Source: Sulfuricurvum sp. (GTDB lineage Bacteria; Campylobacterota; Campylobacteria; Campylobacterales; Sulfurimonadaceae). Taken from it: a stretch of 51,267 nucleotides of DNA. The DNA is taken from the NCBI RefSeq assembly GCF_028713855.1, contig NZ_JAQTNN010000019.1:1-51267 (forward strand), in the 5' to 3' direction. Below the pieces are notes generated by a model, which worked only from the letters and a program-made list of their open reading frames with translations, was not told the origin of the DNA and did not search any database. Of this stretch, positions 8,498 to 17,447 are shown piece after piece (the first letter of the stretch is position 1; each line of letters begins with the position of its first letter). The position numbers and the translations under genes were made by a program.

Positions 8498-9559
8498 TTA
8501 TCCTTTATGTTCAGTTTTAAGCGATGCACTATCGATTACAAAACGGTACTTGACGTCGCTTTTGAGCATACGCTCATAGGCTCCGTTGATATCTTGAATA
8601 TTGATCATCTCAATATCCGAGGTGATGTTATGCTCTCCGCAAAAATCGAGCATCTCTTGGGTTTCAGCGATTCCACCAATGACCGATCCCGCAACCGATT
8701 TACGCCCTAAAATTAATGGTACTGTGCTGAGTATTGGTTCTAATCCGCCCACATATCCGACAAGGACAAGCGTTCCGTTCAGCGATAGCGTATTGAGATA
8801 TGGATTGATATCATGAACATCGGGGACGGTATCGATGATGAGTTCATAGTGCCCTTTGACCGATGCCATTTGCTCCTCATCGGTTGAGATGACGATAGTA
8901 TCAGCCCCAAGACGGCGAGCATCTGCTTCTTTCCCCGGTGAGCGGGTGAATAAAGTCACTTCTGCTCCCATCGCCTTTGCCAGTTTCAGTGCCATGTGAC
9001 CAAGACCGCCCAAGCCTATAACCGCTACTTTGCTCCCAATGCCTACTTTCCAGTGACGAAGAGGGGAATAGGTAGTGATACCGGCACACAGCAACGGTGC
9101 AGCACCCGCAAGGTCAAGCCCCTCAGGAATTTTCAATACGAATTTATCTGATGAGACGATTTTTTCAGAATACCCGCCATATGTTGGCATCCCGTCATGT
9201 CGGTCATACGAGCCATACGTTAATGTGTGACCATTTTCACAATACTGTTCCAACCCATGTTCACATGGTTTACAGTGTTGACACGAATCGACCATACAGC
9301 CTACGCCGACATGATCCCCCGCTTTAAATCTTGTCACTGATGAACCGACACTCAAAACACGTCCGATAACTTCATGACCGGGAACCAACGGATAAAAGCT
9401 CCATCCCCAATCATTACGAGCCATATGTAAATCAGAGTGGCACACACCACAATAAAGAACTTCGATGAGTACATCATCCACGCGTGGTTCGCGACGCTCA
9501 AATGTATAGAGTGATAAATCGGTAGTAGCTGATTGTGCAGCGTATCCTAAAACGTTCAT
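8498..9559 (-). CDS. Zinc-dependent alcohol/aldehyde dehydrogenase (CAD/YahK-like)
   Basis: A 353-residue medium-chain dehydrogenase. Catalytic zinc ligands appear in CGVCHSDLHMARN and PGHEVIGRV; the structural zinc lobe is in DSCQHCKPCEHGLEQYC. The Rossmann motif is GLGGLGHMALKLAKAMG. The pattern matches cinnamyl-alcohol-dehydrogenase-like enzymes such as E. coli YahK, which use NADPH to reduce a wide range of aldehydes. It leads a two-gene unit with the SnoaL-like gene. The first of three 41-bp operators (9615-9655) sits 56 bases upstream of the start, so it is likely controlled by one of the AraC proteins, probably in response to an aldehyde or related electrophile. Confidence 0.92.
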   Translation of the reverse strand: MNVLGYAAQSATTDLSLYTFERREPRVDDVLIEVLYCGVCHSDLHMARNDWGWSFYPLVPGHEVIGRVLSVGSSVTRFKAGDHVGVGCMVDSCQHCKPCEHGLEQYCENGHTLTYGSYDRHDGMPTYGGYSEKIVSSDKFVLKIPEGLDLAGAAPLLCAGITTYSPLRHWKVGIGSKVAVIGLGGLGHMALKLAKAMGAEVTLFTRSPGKEADARRLGADTIVISTDEEQMASVKGHYELIIDTVPDVHDINPYLNTLSLNGTLVLVGYVGGLEPILSTVPLILGRKSVAGSVIGGIAETQEMLDFCGEHNITSDIEMINIQDINGAYERMLKSDVKYRFVIDSASLKTEHKG

Positions 9560-9614
9560 AATATTTTCTCCTCTAAATAGTTATAGTAATTGTATGCTCT
9601 TTGATTAAATGAGT

Positions 9615-9655
9615 GATAGACAATTCTTCTATATTTATTGCCTATTTCTGCAAAT
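9615..9655 (-). promoter_or_regulatory. 41-bp operator, copy 1 (alcohol dehydrogenase promoter)
   Basis: On the plus strand this is GATAGA, 16 bases, then ATTGCCTATTTCTGCAAAT. The identical layout recurs at 11080-11120 and 12336-12376. The site lies 56 bases before the leftward dehydrogenase start. The spacing and two-block structure fit a tandem AraC-type site overlapping or just upstream of a promoter. The binding protein is inferred to be one or both AraC regulators of this locus. Confidence 0.75.
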
Positions 9656-9703
9656 AATGTATAAGCACACTGTAGTATTCATTCTATTTTCATAACCTAT
9701 CTA

Positions 9704-10111
9704 TTACTGTAATTGATTATATTCTTCATCTGTGACATGTTCCAGCCACGTTGCCGGACCTTTATCAGGATCGACTTCGATGGCTAGGTGTGCAAACCAA
9801 CTATCTTTAGCCGCTCCATGCCAATGTTTAGCATCAGCGGGAATCTCTACAACATCTCCTGTATGAAGTTCCTTTGCTGGCTCACCCCATTGCTGATAAT
9901 AGCCTCTGCCACCCGTCACAAGAAGTATCTGCCCGCCTGCATGTTTATGCCATCTGTTACGACACCCAGGCTCGAAAGTCACGTTTCCGATAGGACATGC
10001 TGAGCCAAAAGGGGTCAACATTTTAAGCCATACGGTACCTTTAAAATAATCACTTTCAAATTTTTCACCAATAGGGAAAATGACACTGTTACTTAAATCG
10101 TTTGTACTCAT
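9704..10111 (-). CDS. Cupin-domain protein
   Basis: A 135-residue single-domain cupin. Metal ligands are visible in the first motif (RNRWHKHAGGQILLV) and the second (HWHGAAKDSW). The sequence FGSACPIGNVTFEPGCRNRWHKH resembles small manganese cupins annotated as carboxymuconolactone-decarboxylase-associated cupins or hydroxynitrile-lyase-like proteins. It follows the SDR at 10160 with a 48-base gap and its own CAAGGAG-type ribosome site, so the two are likely one transcript driven from the 11080 operator. Substrate unknown; a detoxifying lyase/dioxygenase or a sensor are the options. Confidence 0.85.
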   Translation of the reverse strand: MSTNDLSNSVIFPIGEKFESDYFKGTVWLKMLTPFGSACPIGNVTFEPGCRNRWHKHAGGQILLVTGGRGYYQQWGEPAKELHTGDVVEIPADAKHWHGAAKDSWFAHLAIEVDPDKGPATWLEHVTDEEYNQLQ

Positions 10112-10159
10112 AATTATCTCCTTGGGGGTTATTTTCGCATCTTTCGTCTTCTAAATTAA

Positions 10160-10996
10160 TCAACAAGAGCTTTTAGGAGCGAGCTCTCCAAAGAAATACG
10201 AAGCCGTAACTCCCCCATCCATCAGGAAATCGCTCCCTGTGATAAATGCACCATCACTGCCCATAAGAAGTGCGGCGAGATTGGCAACTTCGTCCGAAGT
10301 GCCGGCTCTGCCTATCGGGCAAAGCTCAATCATACGGCGGTAACCTTCTCCACGTGGACCGGTTAGCTCGTCAACTGCAAGTGGTGTGATAATGATCCCC
10401 GGACTAATCGTATTGATCCGAGCACCGCGCTTGCCCCATCGAACCGCTTCTGCCATCACCCGTAATGAGTTCCCCCGTTTTGAGAGTTGATACGCGTGTA
10501 AGGTGTCTTTCACCTGTCCCTGCTGAAGCATCGGAAGTGCTAAAAGTTGATCGGCTGGTGTAGTTGCAAGAAGTCTATTTTGTTCATCGCTAAGAGCACC
10601 CAGACGATGCCCTGATTGAGAGGAGATAACCACACCTGAACCGCCAGAGGCGATGATATTCCCAAACTCCTCCAGTATGTATGCCGTACCCACCATATCA
10701 ACCGCTAAAATTTGCTCAATGGATGCTTGCGAAGGTGAAACTCCGGCTGCATGGATGAGCCCCGTAACCTTTCCGAGTGCTGCGGCTTTCTTGGCAAGGC
10801 GTTTAACTTGGTCGCGTGAGGAAATATCTACGAGTTCAATGGTGACCTCAAACCCTGCATTCGTTAAAACGTCAGCAGCAGCATCCGCAACCTCTTTGCT
10901 CAAGTTGGCAAGGAGGATATGTTTTCCTGAACTCACTCGGCGCGCGATTGCAACACCTATCGAGCCTGATCCTATTAAGACTGTGACATTTTTCAT
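10160..10996 (-). CDS. Short-chain dehydrogenase/reductase (atypical)
   Basis: A 278-residue SDR with the nucleotide-binding motif GSGSIGVAIA near the N-terminus. HAAG replaces the usual NNAG, a serine lies in VVISSQSG, and YQLSK supplies the active-site Tyr/Lys. A longer insert between the serine and tyrosine (residues about 130-165) distinguishes it from FabG-type enzymes. The C-terminus is rich in SDR features (ARINTISPGIIITPLA, GSDFLMDGGVTASYF). It heads a transcript with the cupin gene. The second 41-bp operator lies 83 bases upstream. It probably reduces or oxidises a small carbonyl compound handled by this cluster. Confidence 0.88.
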   Translation of the reverse strand: MKNVTVLIGSGSIGVAIARRVSSGKHILLANLSKEVADAAADVLTNAGFEVTIELVDISSRDQVKRLAKKAAALGKVTGLIHAAGVSPSQASIEQILAVDMVGTAYILEEFGNIIASGGSGVVISSQSGHRLGALSDEQNRLLATTPADQLLALPMLQQGQVKDTLHAYQLSKRGNSLRVMAEAVRWGKRGARINTISPGIIITPLAVDELTGPRGEGYRRMIELCPIGRAGTSDEVANLAALLMGSDGAFITGSDFLMDGGVTASYFFGELAPKSSC

Positions 10997-11079
10997 AATT
11001 ATCTCCTAGCTAGATGTTTGTTTATTCTATATTTGGTAAACCATTCGAACAATAATTATAGAGCGTAATGAAATATCGC

Positions 11080-11120
11080 GATAGAATGATTTTGTATATT
11101 AATTGCCTAATTCTGCAAAT
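11080..11120 (-). promoter_or_regulatory. 41-bp operator, copy 2 (SDR-cupin promoter)
   Basis: GATAGA, a 16-base spacer, and ATTGCCTAATTCTGCAAAT, differing from copies 1 and 3 by one base in the right block. It lies upstream of the leftward SDR at 10996 in the same relative orientation as copy 1 to its gene. Confidence 0.75.
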
Positions 11121-11124
11121 ATAT

Positions 11125-12276
11125 CTATATGTTTCGCTCTATTTTTAATAACTGTGCAAATACTAAAATTCCGATTAAGACACTGAGTATCCCAATGGGA
11201 ATAATTGATTTAATAGAGAACAAACTGATAGCTATCCCACCCAGTGCTGCTCCAGCGGCAAATCCAACCTGGATTATCGAGCTGTTCAATCCTACCAATA
11301 TAGTCGAAGCATTGGGCACCAAAGTCGATAAATTATAACTTTGGGTTGGACCGAACATCCACATCGCCATTGTCCAAAAGAGAAGCATAATTATTGTCAT
11401 TGGCAATGAATGTGAAAAGAGATACATCATAATAAAAGATAAGATAATGATTGTTAATGTAGTAAAGATAATGGGTGCTATTCCTATTCTATCAGCCAAC
11501 GATGCACCCAATTTTGAACCGATAACACTTGCGATACCTAAGAGTAAAAAGATCAAACTAAAGGTATGTTCATTAATTGGTTTTATTGACAAAAGCAGCG
11601 GCGCGATATAGGTAGTTATGATTGAAAAAGCGATAAATATAAAAAATGAGAGACTAAGACCCAAAACTACTTTATGATTATTTAAAAGTTTTAATTGCTT
11701 ATTTAAAGGTATCCTTTCTTGTCCTAAAATATTGGGAATATGGTAAATGATAAAAACGGTTCCAATCAGTACCAATGCCAAAATCGTCCAAAATATCATC
11801 TGCCAATCATACATTATGGTTATCGATCTTCCGATAGGGACACCTAATACCAAAGAGAGACTAAACCCCAAGGCAATATTTGACATTGCGCTCCCTTGTC
11901 GTCCCTCTTTTGCAAGTTTTGAGGCTAGGATATAGGAAACGACAACGAATACTCCGGCACCTATACCCGTAACCATTCTTGCAAGAATCAGAAATTCAAA
12001 ATTTGTAGCAATGGGGGTTAAAAAAACTCCTGTAAGAAAAATAGAAAGTGCGATTAGGAGTTGTTTCTTTTGATGGTGTTTTGCAATTACCATTGCGACA
12101 ATAGGAGTCCCGATTCCACTTGCGATAGCATAGACCGTAATTAATTGGCCTGCCGCAGAGATAGAAATATTCATGGACTCTGAAATTTTATCCAGTACCC
12201 CGGCGATTACAAATTGCGATGTTCCTACAAAAAAACTTATTAGTGTTAAGAGATATATTCTCAAATTATTTTTCAT
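11125..12276 (-). CDS. MFS transporter, DHA1 type
   Basis: A 383-residue protein made of about twelve hydrophobic helices. The N-terminus (LLTLISFFVGTSQFVIAGVLDKI) and the helix-4 region (LARMVTGIGAGVFVVVSYILA) match drug/arabinose-type exporters of the DHA1 branch of the major facilitator superfamily (AraJ/YdhP-like). Such proteins export small organic compounds in exchange for protons across the inner membrane. It is transcribed alone to the left, 60 bases from the third 41-bp operator, and diverges from the second AraC gene. Context suggests that it exports the same class of compound that the nearby reductases and alcohol dehydrogenase detoxify. Confidence 0.9.
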   Translation of the reverse strand: MKNNLRIYLLTLISFFVGTSQFVIAGVLDKISESMNISISAAGQLITVYAIASGIGTPIVAMVIAKHHQKKQLLIALSIFLTGVFLTPIATNFEFLILARMVTGIGAGVFVVVSYILASKLAKEGRQGSAMSNIALGFSLSLVLGVPIGRSITIMYDWQMIFWTILALVLIGTVFIIYHIPNILGQERIPLNKQLKLLNNHKVVLGLSLSFFIFIAFSIITTYIAPLLLSIKPINEHTFSLIFLLLGIASVIGSKLGASLADRIGIAPIIFTTLTIIILSFIMMYLFSHSLPMTIIMLLFWTMAMWMFGPTQSYNLSTLVPNASTILVGLNSSIIQVGFAAGAALGGIAISLFSIKSIIPIGILSVLIGILVFAQLLKIERNI

Positions 12277-12335
12277 TTATTGTCCATTATAATTTTTTAA
12301 TTGAGCTAATATTATAAATCTTTCCAAAATTTATC

Positions 12336-12376
12336 GATAGAATAATGATAGATATTCATTGCCTATTTCTGCAAAT
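12336..12376. promoter_or_regulatory. 41-bp operator, copy 3 (MFS / AraC divergent promoter)
   Basis: GATAGA, 16 bases, ATTGCCTATTTCTGCAAAT, with the same spacing as copies 1 and 2. It sits between the divergent MFS (12276, leftward) and AraC (12408, rightward) genes, 31 bases before the AraC start. That is the classical position for autoregulation combined with control of a divergent target. Confidence 0.75.
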
Positions 12377-12407
12377 GGTATATAATATCTTTTGAAAAGG
12401 AGTCATC

Positions 12408-13319
12408 ATGAACACAAAACTGTTTGACATATACCGTCAAGAACTGATTGAACGTATTCAGACAAAATGTCGAAATGAAGGGTTATTTGAAACCGAAGTT
12501 CCAGCTTTGAGTTTTTATCATTCAACCAAAGAGACAGAATTTTTAACAACCGTATACGAACCCTCATTGTGTGTCATCGTGCAAGGGGCAAAAGCGTTAG
12601 GTCTCGGGGATGAAATGTTGATGTATAACCCTGATTCCTATCTTCTCGCATCCATTCATATGCCCGCACGAGTGAGAATTGCAGAAGCATCTACAGACGC
12701 CCCCTATCTTTCGTTAAAAATCACCTTTTCTATGGAACAGATTTTTGATGTTATGAAAGAGATCGATGAGCAACCTTTTAAATCTTCCTCAAAAGCAAAC
12801 CACGGCTTGCATATTGGTGATATGAGCCAACAGTTGCTCGAACCGATACTAAGACTAGCAAGACTTATGGATACACCGAAAAATATACCGCATATATCAC
12901 CGTTAATTATCAAAGAAATACTCTATTTGATCATCAATGAAGAGGGAGGGGACTTTCTCCGCCAATATCTAAAAGATGGAAGTGCAACTCAACGAATCGT
13001 ACAAGTCATCACAAAACTCAAAGATGATTTTGCCGAAAAACTGGATATCGAGTCCCTCGCAAAGTCGGTGTCAATGAGTGAATCCTCGCTCTATCATAAT
13101 TTTAAAAAAATAACGACAATGAGCCCCCTGCAATTTCAAAAAACTCTCCGCCTTAAAGAGGCAAGACATATCCTTATGACCCAGAATGTTGATGCATCAC
13201 AGGTCGCGTTCGATGTCGGGTATGAAAGCCCATCGCAGTTTAGTCGGGAGTACTCTCGTATGTTCGGATTTCCGCCTAAAGCGGATATAAAACGCTTGAT
13301 GGGAGATTGTTCAAATTGA
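12408..13319 (+). CDS. AraC-family transcriptional regulator (YqhC-type), second copy
   Basis: A 303-residue paralogue of the regulator at 7138. It shares the AraC_N motif YEPSLCVIVQGAKALGLGD, the SIHMPARVRIAEAST block, and two C-terminal helix-turn-helices (LDIESLAKSVSMSESSLYHNF and ASQVAFDVGYESPSQFSREY). AAAAGGAG precedes the ATG. The upstream gap carries the third copy of the 41-bp operator. This makes it the better candidate to control all three sites, because the regulator at 7138 has no copy near its start. It ends nine bases before the convergent TetR stop. Confidence 0.92.
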   Translation: MNTKLFDIYRQELIERIQTKCRNEGLFETEVPALSFYHSTKETEFLTTVYEPSLCVIVQGAKALGLGDEMLMYNPDSYLLASIHMPARVRIAEASTDAPYLSLKITFSMEQIFDVMKEIDEQPFKSSSKANHGLHIGDMSQQLLEPILRLARLMDTPKNIPHISPLIIKEILYLIINEEGGDFLRQYLKDGSATQRIVQVITKLKDDFAEKLDIESLAKSVSMSESSLYHNFKKITTMSPLQFQKTLRLKEARHILMTQNVDASQVAFDVGYESPSQFSREYSRMFGFPPKADIKRLMGDCSN

Positions 13320-13328
13320 ATATTCTCT

Positions 13329-13949
13329 TCAACCTTTTAATCCTTTGAGTAGTACATCCTGTAAATATTCATAAATCGCTTCTTGGTTATTGTTTATTAG
13401 TGAATGCTCGTTAATTAGAAAAGTTGCGAAACCATGCATAGATGCCCATACGGTTGTTAGTTGAATCATCAAATTTCCTCGTGCAATAACTCCTTTTTCT
13501 TGGGCTTCTATGAGAAGTGCCATGAGAAAACGTAAGCCCATTACATGCTTCGTATCTTTATACTTAGTTGTTTCTTGTCGTTGAGGGTATCTCTCTATAA
13601 ACAGCAACCGATAAAGATTTGGATGCTCTGCTGCGATATTGAGGTAGACTTTCCCCATCATTTCAAAGCGTTTGGCAATACTTTGAGTTTTATCTTGAAA
13701 AATAGGACTTAATACTAAATCAAGTTGTTCATGCCCTTTCTTAACTACGGCAGAAATCAATGCTTCTTTATTATCGAAATGGCGATATACGGCTGATCTG
13801 GATGTCCCCAATCTCATTGTGAGTTCACGTAGAGTGAGGGCTTTTATCCCCTTTTTGTCAACCATATCATATGCCGTTGACACTAACGACTCTTTGAGAT
13901 TACCATGATGATAGGTAGATTTATTTTTAGTGAGTTGACTCATATTCAT
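13329..13949 (-). CDS. TetR-family regulator
   Basis: The N-terminal helix-turn-helix is typical: STAYDMVDKKGIKALTLREL followed by GTSRSAVYRHFDNKEALISAV. The C-terminal ligand domain (residues 85-206) resembles the WHG-motif TetR class (TVWASMHGFATFLI). The start ATG at 13949 overlaps the stop of the thioesterase gene in ATGA, so the two are translationally coupled; a second ATG at 13943 is possible. It is the last gene of a leftward run that starts at the SDR at 18197. It may repress that run, perhaps in response to an acyl compound. The target site is not identified. Confidence 0.88.
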   Translation of the reverse strand: MNMSQLTKNKSTYHHGNLKESLVSTAYDMVDKKGIKALTLRELTMRLGTSRSAVYRHFDNKEALISAVVKKGHEQLDLVLSPIFQDKTQSIAKRFEMMGKVYLNIAAEHPNLYRLLFIERYPQRQETTKYKDTKHVMGLRFLMALLIEAQEKGVIARGNLMIQLTTVWASMHGFATFLINEHSLINNNQEAIYEYLQDVLLKGLKG

Positions 13950-14320
13950 GATAACCCCGATAAAAATGCTTTTTCTTGCAAAGGAATTTTCGCTATATTG
14001 CCACCAAAGTCGATAAAAACAATATCAATCTTCATCTCAAAGATCTTTTCATCTCCCCTAAAAATCTTTTGCAATAAACAAAATGAAGCGTTTTTTATTT
14101 CTAAAAGGGTCGTATTAACTTCCAATATATCTCCAAACTTTGCAGTTTTAAGATAGTCTGCATCGATGTGTTTGACAACCAAAATACCCTCTTCAAAAAT
14201 TAAAGAACGATCTGCATCAAAAAAAAGCTGGTTTCGTGCACGATCGCAAAATTTAAGATAATTAGAGTGATAAACCACCCCTCCAACATCAGTATCTTCA
14301 TAATAGACTCTTATTTTCAA
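13946..14320 (-). CDS. ybgC: YbgC-family acyl-CoA thioesterase
   Basis: A 124-residue hot-dog-fold thioesterase with the diagnostic YEDTDVGGVVYHSNYLKF motif at residues 7-24, including the catalytic aspartate. Members hydrolyse short- or medium-chain acyl-CoA or acyl-ACP in the cytoplasm. Here it lies between proA and a TetR gene and overlaps the latter by four bases. Together with FabF and an SDR upstream it suggests an acyl-chain modifying cluster. The Tol-Pal genes that often flank the housekeeping ybgC are absent, so this is probably an accessory paralogue. Confidence 0.88.
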   Translation of the reverse strand: MKIRVYYEDTDVGGVVYHSNYLKFCDRARNQLFFDADRSLIFEEGILVVKHIDADYLKTAKFGDILEVNTTLLEIKNASFCLLQKIFRGDEKIFEMKIDIVFIDFGGNIAKIPLQEKAFLSGLS

Positions 14321-14386
14321 CTTGAAACTCCGTATTTATTACTTTTAAGTCATTTTTCTTTATATGTGGCAATTTTATAAACAAAA

Positions 14387-15622
14387 TCACTGTCGAATCT
14401 GTCCTCTCCCATAAACTTTATATTTGTAAGTCGTTAACCCTTCTATTCCCATTGGCCCGCGAGCGTGCAGTTTGCTGGTACTGATTCCTACTTCTGCACC
14501 GAATCCGAACATCCCGCCATCGGTAAAACGGGTAGATGCATTGACATATACGGAAGAAGCATCAATTTCATTCATAAAAATCTCAGCCGTTGTAATATTT
14601 TCAGTAATAATGGATTCAGAATGACCTGAACCGAATTTGGTTATATGATGGATTGCTCCATGGACACCATCTACAATACAAATACTTAGAATATTGTCTG
14701 AGTATTCCGTATTAAAATCGATCTCCGTGGCTTCAGCTACATAAACAATCTCACGTGTTAGCCGACACCCTTTTAATATCGTTTGATTCTCTTCAAACCT
14801 ATTTTTAAATATCGGTAATACTTCCTTGGCTATCTCTTTGTCAATCAGCAGTGTTTCAATAGAGTTGCACGCAGATGGACGTTGCACTTTGGCATTGATC
14901 GCAATAGTTATAGCTTCAAGTATATTTGCGTCTTTATCGACATACAAATGGCATTGTCCCTTGTCGTGTTTGATTACCGGCATAGTGGCATTTTTGCTTA
15001 CAAACTGTATCAAAGTTTCACCGCCACGCGGAATGATTAAATCGATATATTGGTCCATTTGAATGAACTTTGCGACACCTTCTCGTGTTGAATCTGGCAA
15101 CAAAGCTATGAGTTCTTTGGGAAGTGAATTACGAGCAAGAACCTCTTGTAGCACTTGCATAATAACTGTATTAGAAGATTCAGCTTCTTTACCTCCCTTT
15201 AGGACACACCCATTGGAACTTTTGAAACACAACGCAGCAGCATCGGTTGTCACATTTGGGCGTGATTCGTATATGATCCCGATTACTCCGATAGGTACGC
15301 TGACTTTTTCAATTTTTAATCCGGCTTCGCTAACCCACCCATCTATAATACGACCGACGGGATCTTTAAGTGCTGCAATCTCTTCCACCGCTATCGCCAT
15401 CGCTTCGATACGTTTTTTATCCAACATCAAACGCTCTTTAAGAGCCAATGGAAGATTTTCTTCGTCAGCTCGCTTCATGTCCGAAGTATTGGCATTGAGG
15501 ATATCTGTTGCGTTTAGACGCAAAGCTTCTGCCATTTCCCGTAAAATACGGTTTCGTTCCTGAGAACTTATGCTCAAGAGAATACGACTGGATGATTTGA
15601 CTTGTTGTAGATAGTGTTCCAT
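14387..15622 (-). CDS. proA: Glutamate-5-semialdehyde dehydrogenase (gamma-glutamyl phosphate reductase)
   Basis: Full-length ProA, 411 residues. The fold is that of the aldehyde dehydrogenase superfamily, with the catalytic cysteine in RPSACNSIE (Cys252) and the conserved KHDKGQCHLYVDKDAN block. The C-terminus is TSKLHARGPMGIEGLTTYK. It reduces glutamyl-5-phosphate to the semialdehyde in proline synthesis, with NADPH. No proB is nearby, and its neighbours are two TetR genes, a thioesterase and a FabF. Either it is a transferred copy supporting proline supply, or its aldehyde chemistry is used on another acyl phosphate or aldehyde. Key residues all look intact. Confidence 0.95.
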   Translation of the reverse strand: MEHYLQQVKSSSRILLSISSQERNRILREMAEALRLNATDILNANTSDMKRADEENLPLALKERLMLDKKRIEAMAIAVEEIAALKDPVGRIIDGWVSEAGLKIEKVSVPIGVIGIIYESRPNVTTDAAALCFKSSNGCVLKGGKEAESSNTVIMQVLQEVLARNSLPKELIALLPDSTREGVAKFIQMDQYIDLIIPRGGETLIQFVSKNATMPVIKHDKGQCHLYVDKDANILEAITIAINAKVQRPSACNSIETLLIDKEIAKEVLPIFKNRFEENQTILKGCRLTREIVYVAEATEIDFNTEYSDNILSICIVDGVHGAIHHITKFGSGHSESIITENITTAEIFMNEIDASSVYVNASTRFTDGGMFGFGAEVGISTSKLHARGPMGIEGLTTYKYKVYGRGQIRQ

Positions 15623-15636
15623 CTGATATTTTTCCT

Positions 15637-16224
15637 TTATCGTCTATTTTCTTGTACATGATTAAGAAGTAATGATTTGATCGTTTCAATGATTTCAAAA
15701 TATAATTGTGTATGTTGATACTGAGACGTAGCACCCTTTACCGTAGCCAAAAGCATTGTTGCAAGTCGTGAAGGTTCGGAGTTATCCATATATTCACTTT
15801 GGAATGCGAAAAGATAATATTCTTCTATAGCAGCGGTTATTTTCTGCAAGTCATTAACAATATCGCGATCAAGGGTTTTTGTCTCAAAAACAAGATAACT
15901 ATAGATAAAGTCCTGATGGTTAGAATGAGTCAATATATCAAAAAGCGTCATAAGCGGGCGCTTCGAATCATATATGGAAGCATATTTGGTCTGTATGTTT
16001 TTGGCTATCAGCTCATTGATAATGGCTAGAAATATTGCTTTTTTACTGTTGAAAAAATGGTAAAATGAACCTTTATGAATGGATGCATAGTGAAGAATAG
16101 ATTCAATCGTTGTACTGTGATAACCATGTGTGTAAAATAACTCCAACGCGGAGAATAGTAGTTTGTCCCGCGTAGATATTTTACAATTTATGATTTCCTT
16201 ATTTTCCAAAGATAATAGCTCCAT
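15637..16224 (-). CDS. TetR-family regulator
   Basis: The helix-turn-helix region is clear: ALELFYTHGYHSTTIESIL then ASIHKGSFYHFFNSKKAIF. The rest is a helical ligand-binding domain. The frame can be extended to 16251, but ATG 16224, preceded by GGCGGAAC, keeps a typical N-terminus; either way the gene overlaps the 3' end of fabF by 26 bases or more. ProA starts 14 bases downstream, so fabF, tetR and proA are one transcript. It probably senses an acyl-type or hydrophobic ligand and controls this run. Confidence 0.85.
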   Translation of the reverse strand: MELLSLENKEIINCKISTRDKLLFSALELFYTHGYHSTTIESILHYASIHKGSFYHFFNSKKAIFLAIINELIAKNIQTKYASIYDSKRPLMTLFDILTHSNHQDFIYSYLVFETKTLDRDIVNDLQKITAAIEEYYLFAFQSEYMDNSEPSRLATMLLATVKGATSQYQHTQLYFEIIETIKSLLLNHVQENRR

Positions 16225-17419
16225 TTGTTCCGCCGAAACCATAGTTAGCACTTAACACAGTGTGTAGCTCAGCTACTCTTGCCTTGTTGGGAATATAATC
16301 AAGCTGCATATCCTCACTTGATTCTTCAAAATTGATTGTTTGAGGCATAATATTCGCATTCAATGCCATGATAGAGACTACTGCTTCAATCGCTCCGGCC
16401 GCGCCCAATGTGTGTCCGGTTGAGCCCTTGATTGAGCTAAGGGGGGGTACACATTCAAATAATCCCTCAAACATTTTACTCTCATATAAATCGTTGTAAT
16501 AAGTGCTGGTTCCATGTGCGTTGATATAGTCGATCGTTGGATTGCCCGCCATATCGAGTGCAGCTTTGATTGCTCTTGAAGCACCTTCATGATTCGCCAA
16601 AGGGGTTGTAATATGATGAGCATCCGCGCTTTCCCCAAACCCTAATAGTTTCGCGTATATTTTTGCCCCTCGTTTTTGAGCGGACTCAAGACTCTCTAAA
16701 ATCAGTGCTCCAGCACCCTCTCCGAGGACAAAACCATCTCTGTCTTTATCAAAAGGACGTGATGCATGAGCGGGGTCATCATTACGCGTCGATAATGCGT
16801 TCATGTTCGCAAAACCACGTACGCCGATAGGGCAAATACACGCTTCTGCTCCAACAGCAACCATTGCATCTGCACCTCCGAGCATAATCGTTTTAGCCGC
16901 TTCCGTAATTGCATGTAATCCGGCAGTACACGCTGTAGTGCTGGAAAGATTCGGTCCCCTTAGATCGTGATAAATAGAGACATACCCACTGAGCATGTTG
17001 GTGATAGTCGAGGGGACAAAAAATGGAGAAACCCCTTTGGAACCTTTTTGAAAACTGCTAATGACATTTTTTTCGATATTCGGGAGTCCGCCAATACCTG
17101 TCGCGCCACAAACACCAAATCGATTCCGATCAATATCATCATCCCCAATATTCGCACGCTTCATTGCTTCTGCAACCGCACAAAGACCGAGGTGAATAAA
17201 GCGATCCGCTTTTTTCTGCTCTTTTTTATCCATTACATCATCAGGATTGAAATTTTTTACCTCACAGGCTATTTGAACTTTTTCATCGCTCGCATCAAAA
17301 TGAGAAATAATATCTACCCCAGTTTTACCGGCTAAAAGAGCACTAAAGGCATCTTCCGCATTATTCCCAACACCATTGATCATGCCATAACCGGTAACTA
17401 CAACTTCGTGTATTTTCAT
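16199..17419 (-). CDS. fabF: Beta-ketoacyl-ACP synthase II
   Basis: A 406-residue ketoacyl synthase with the full Cys-His-His triad: Cys164 in STTACTAGLHA, His302 in NAHGTSTYYND and His336 in GSTGHTLGAAG. It condenses malonyl-ACP with acyl-ACP to elongate fatty acids. No acyl carrier protein, fabG or fabD accompanies it, unlike the core fab cluster, so this looks like an accessory copy. Its neighbours (SDR 28 bases upstream, ProA-like dehydrogenase, YbgC thioesterase, two TetR genes) suggest a specialised acyl product or membrane-lipid adjustment. Alternatives are unlikely given the intact motifs. Confidence 0.93.
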   Translation of the reverse strand: MKIHEVVVTGYGMINGVGNNAEDAFSALLAGKTGVDIISHFDASDEKVQIACEVKNFNPDDVMDKKEQKKADRFIHLGLCAVAEAMKRANIGDDDIDRNRFGVCGATGIGGLPNIEKNVISSFQKGSKGVSPFFVPSTITNMLSGYVSIYHDLRGPNLSSTTACTAGLHAITEAAKTIMLGGADAMVAVGAEACICPIGVRGFANMNALSTRNDDPAHASRPFDKDRDGFVLGEGAGALILESLESAQKRGAKIYAKLLGFGESADAHHITTPLANHEGASRAIKAALDMAGNPTIDYINAHGTSTYYNDLYESKMFEGLFECVPPLSSIKGSTGHTLGAAGAIEAVVSIMALNANIMPQTINFEESSEDMQLDYIPNKARVAELHTVLSANYGFGGTNGAIIFGK

Positions 17420-17447
17420 AATACTTCTCCATTCAGTGTATTTGTTA

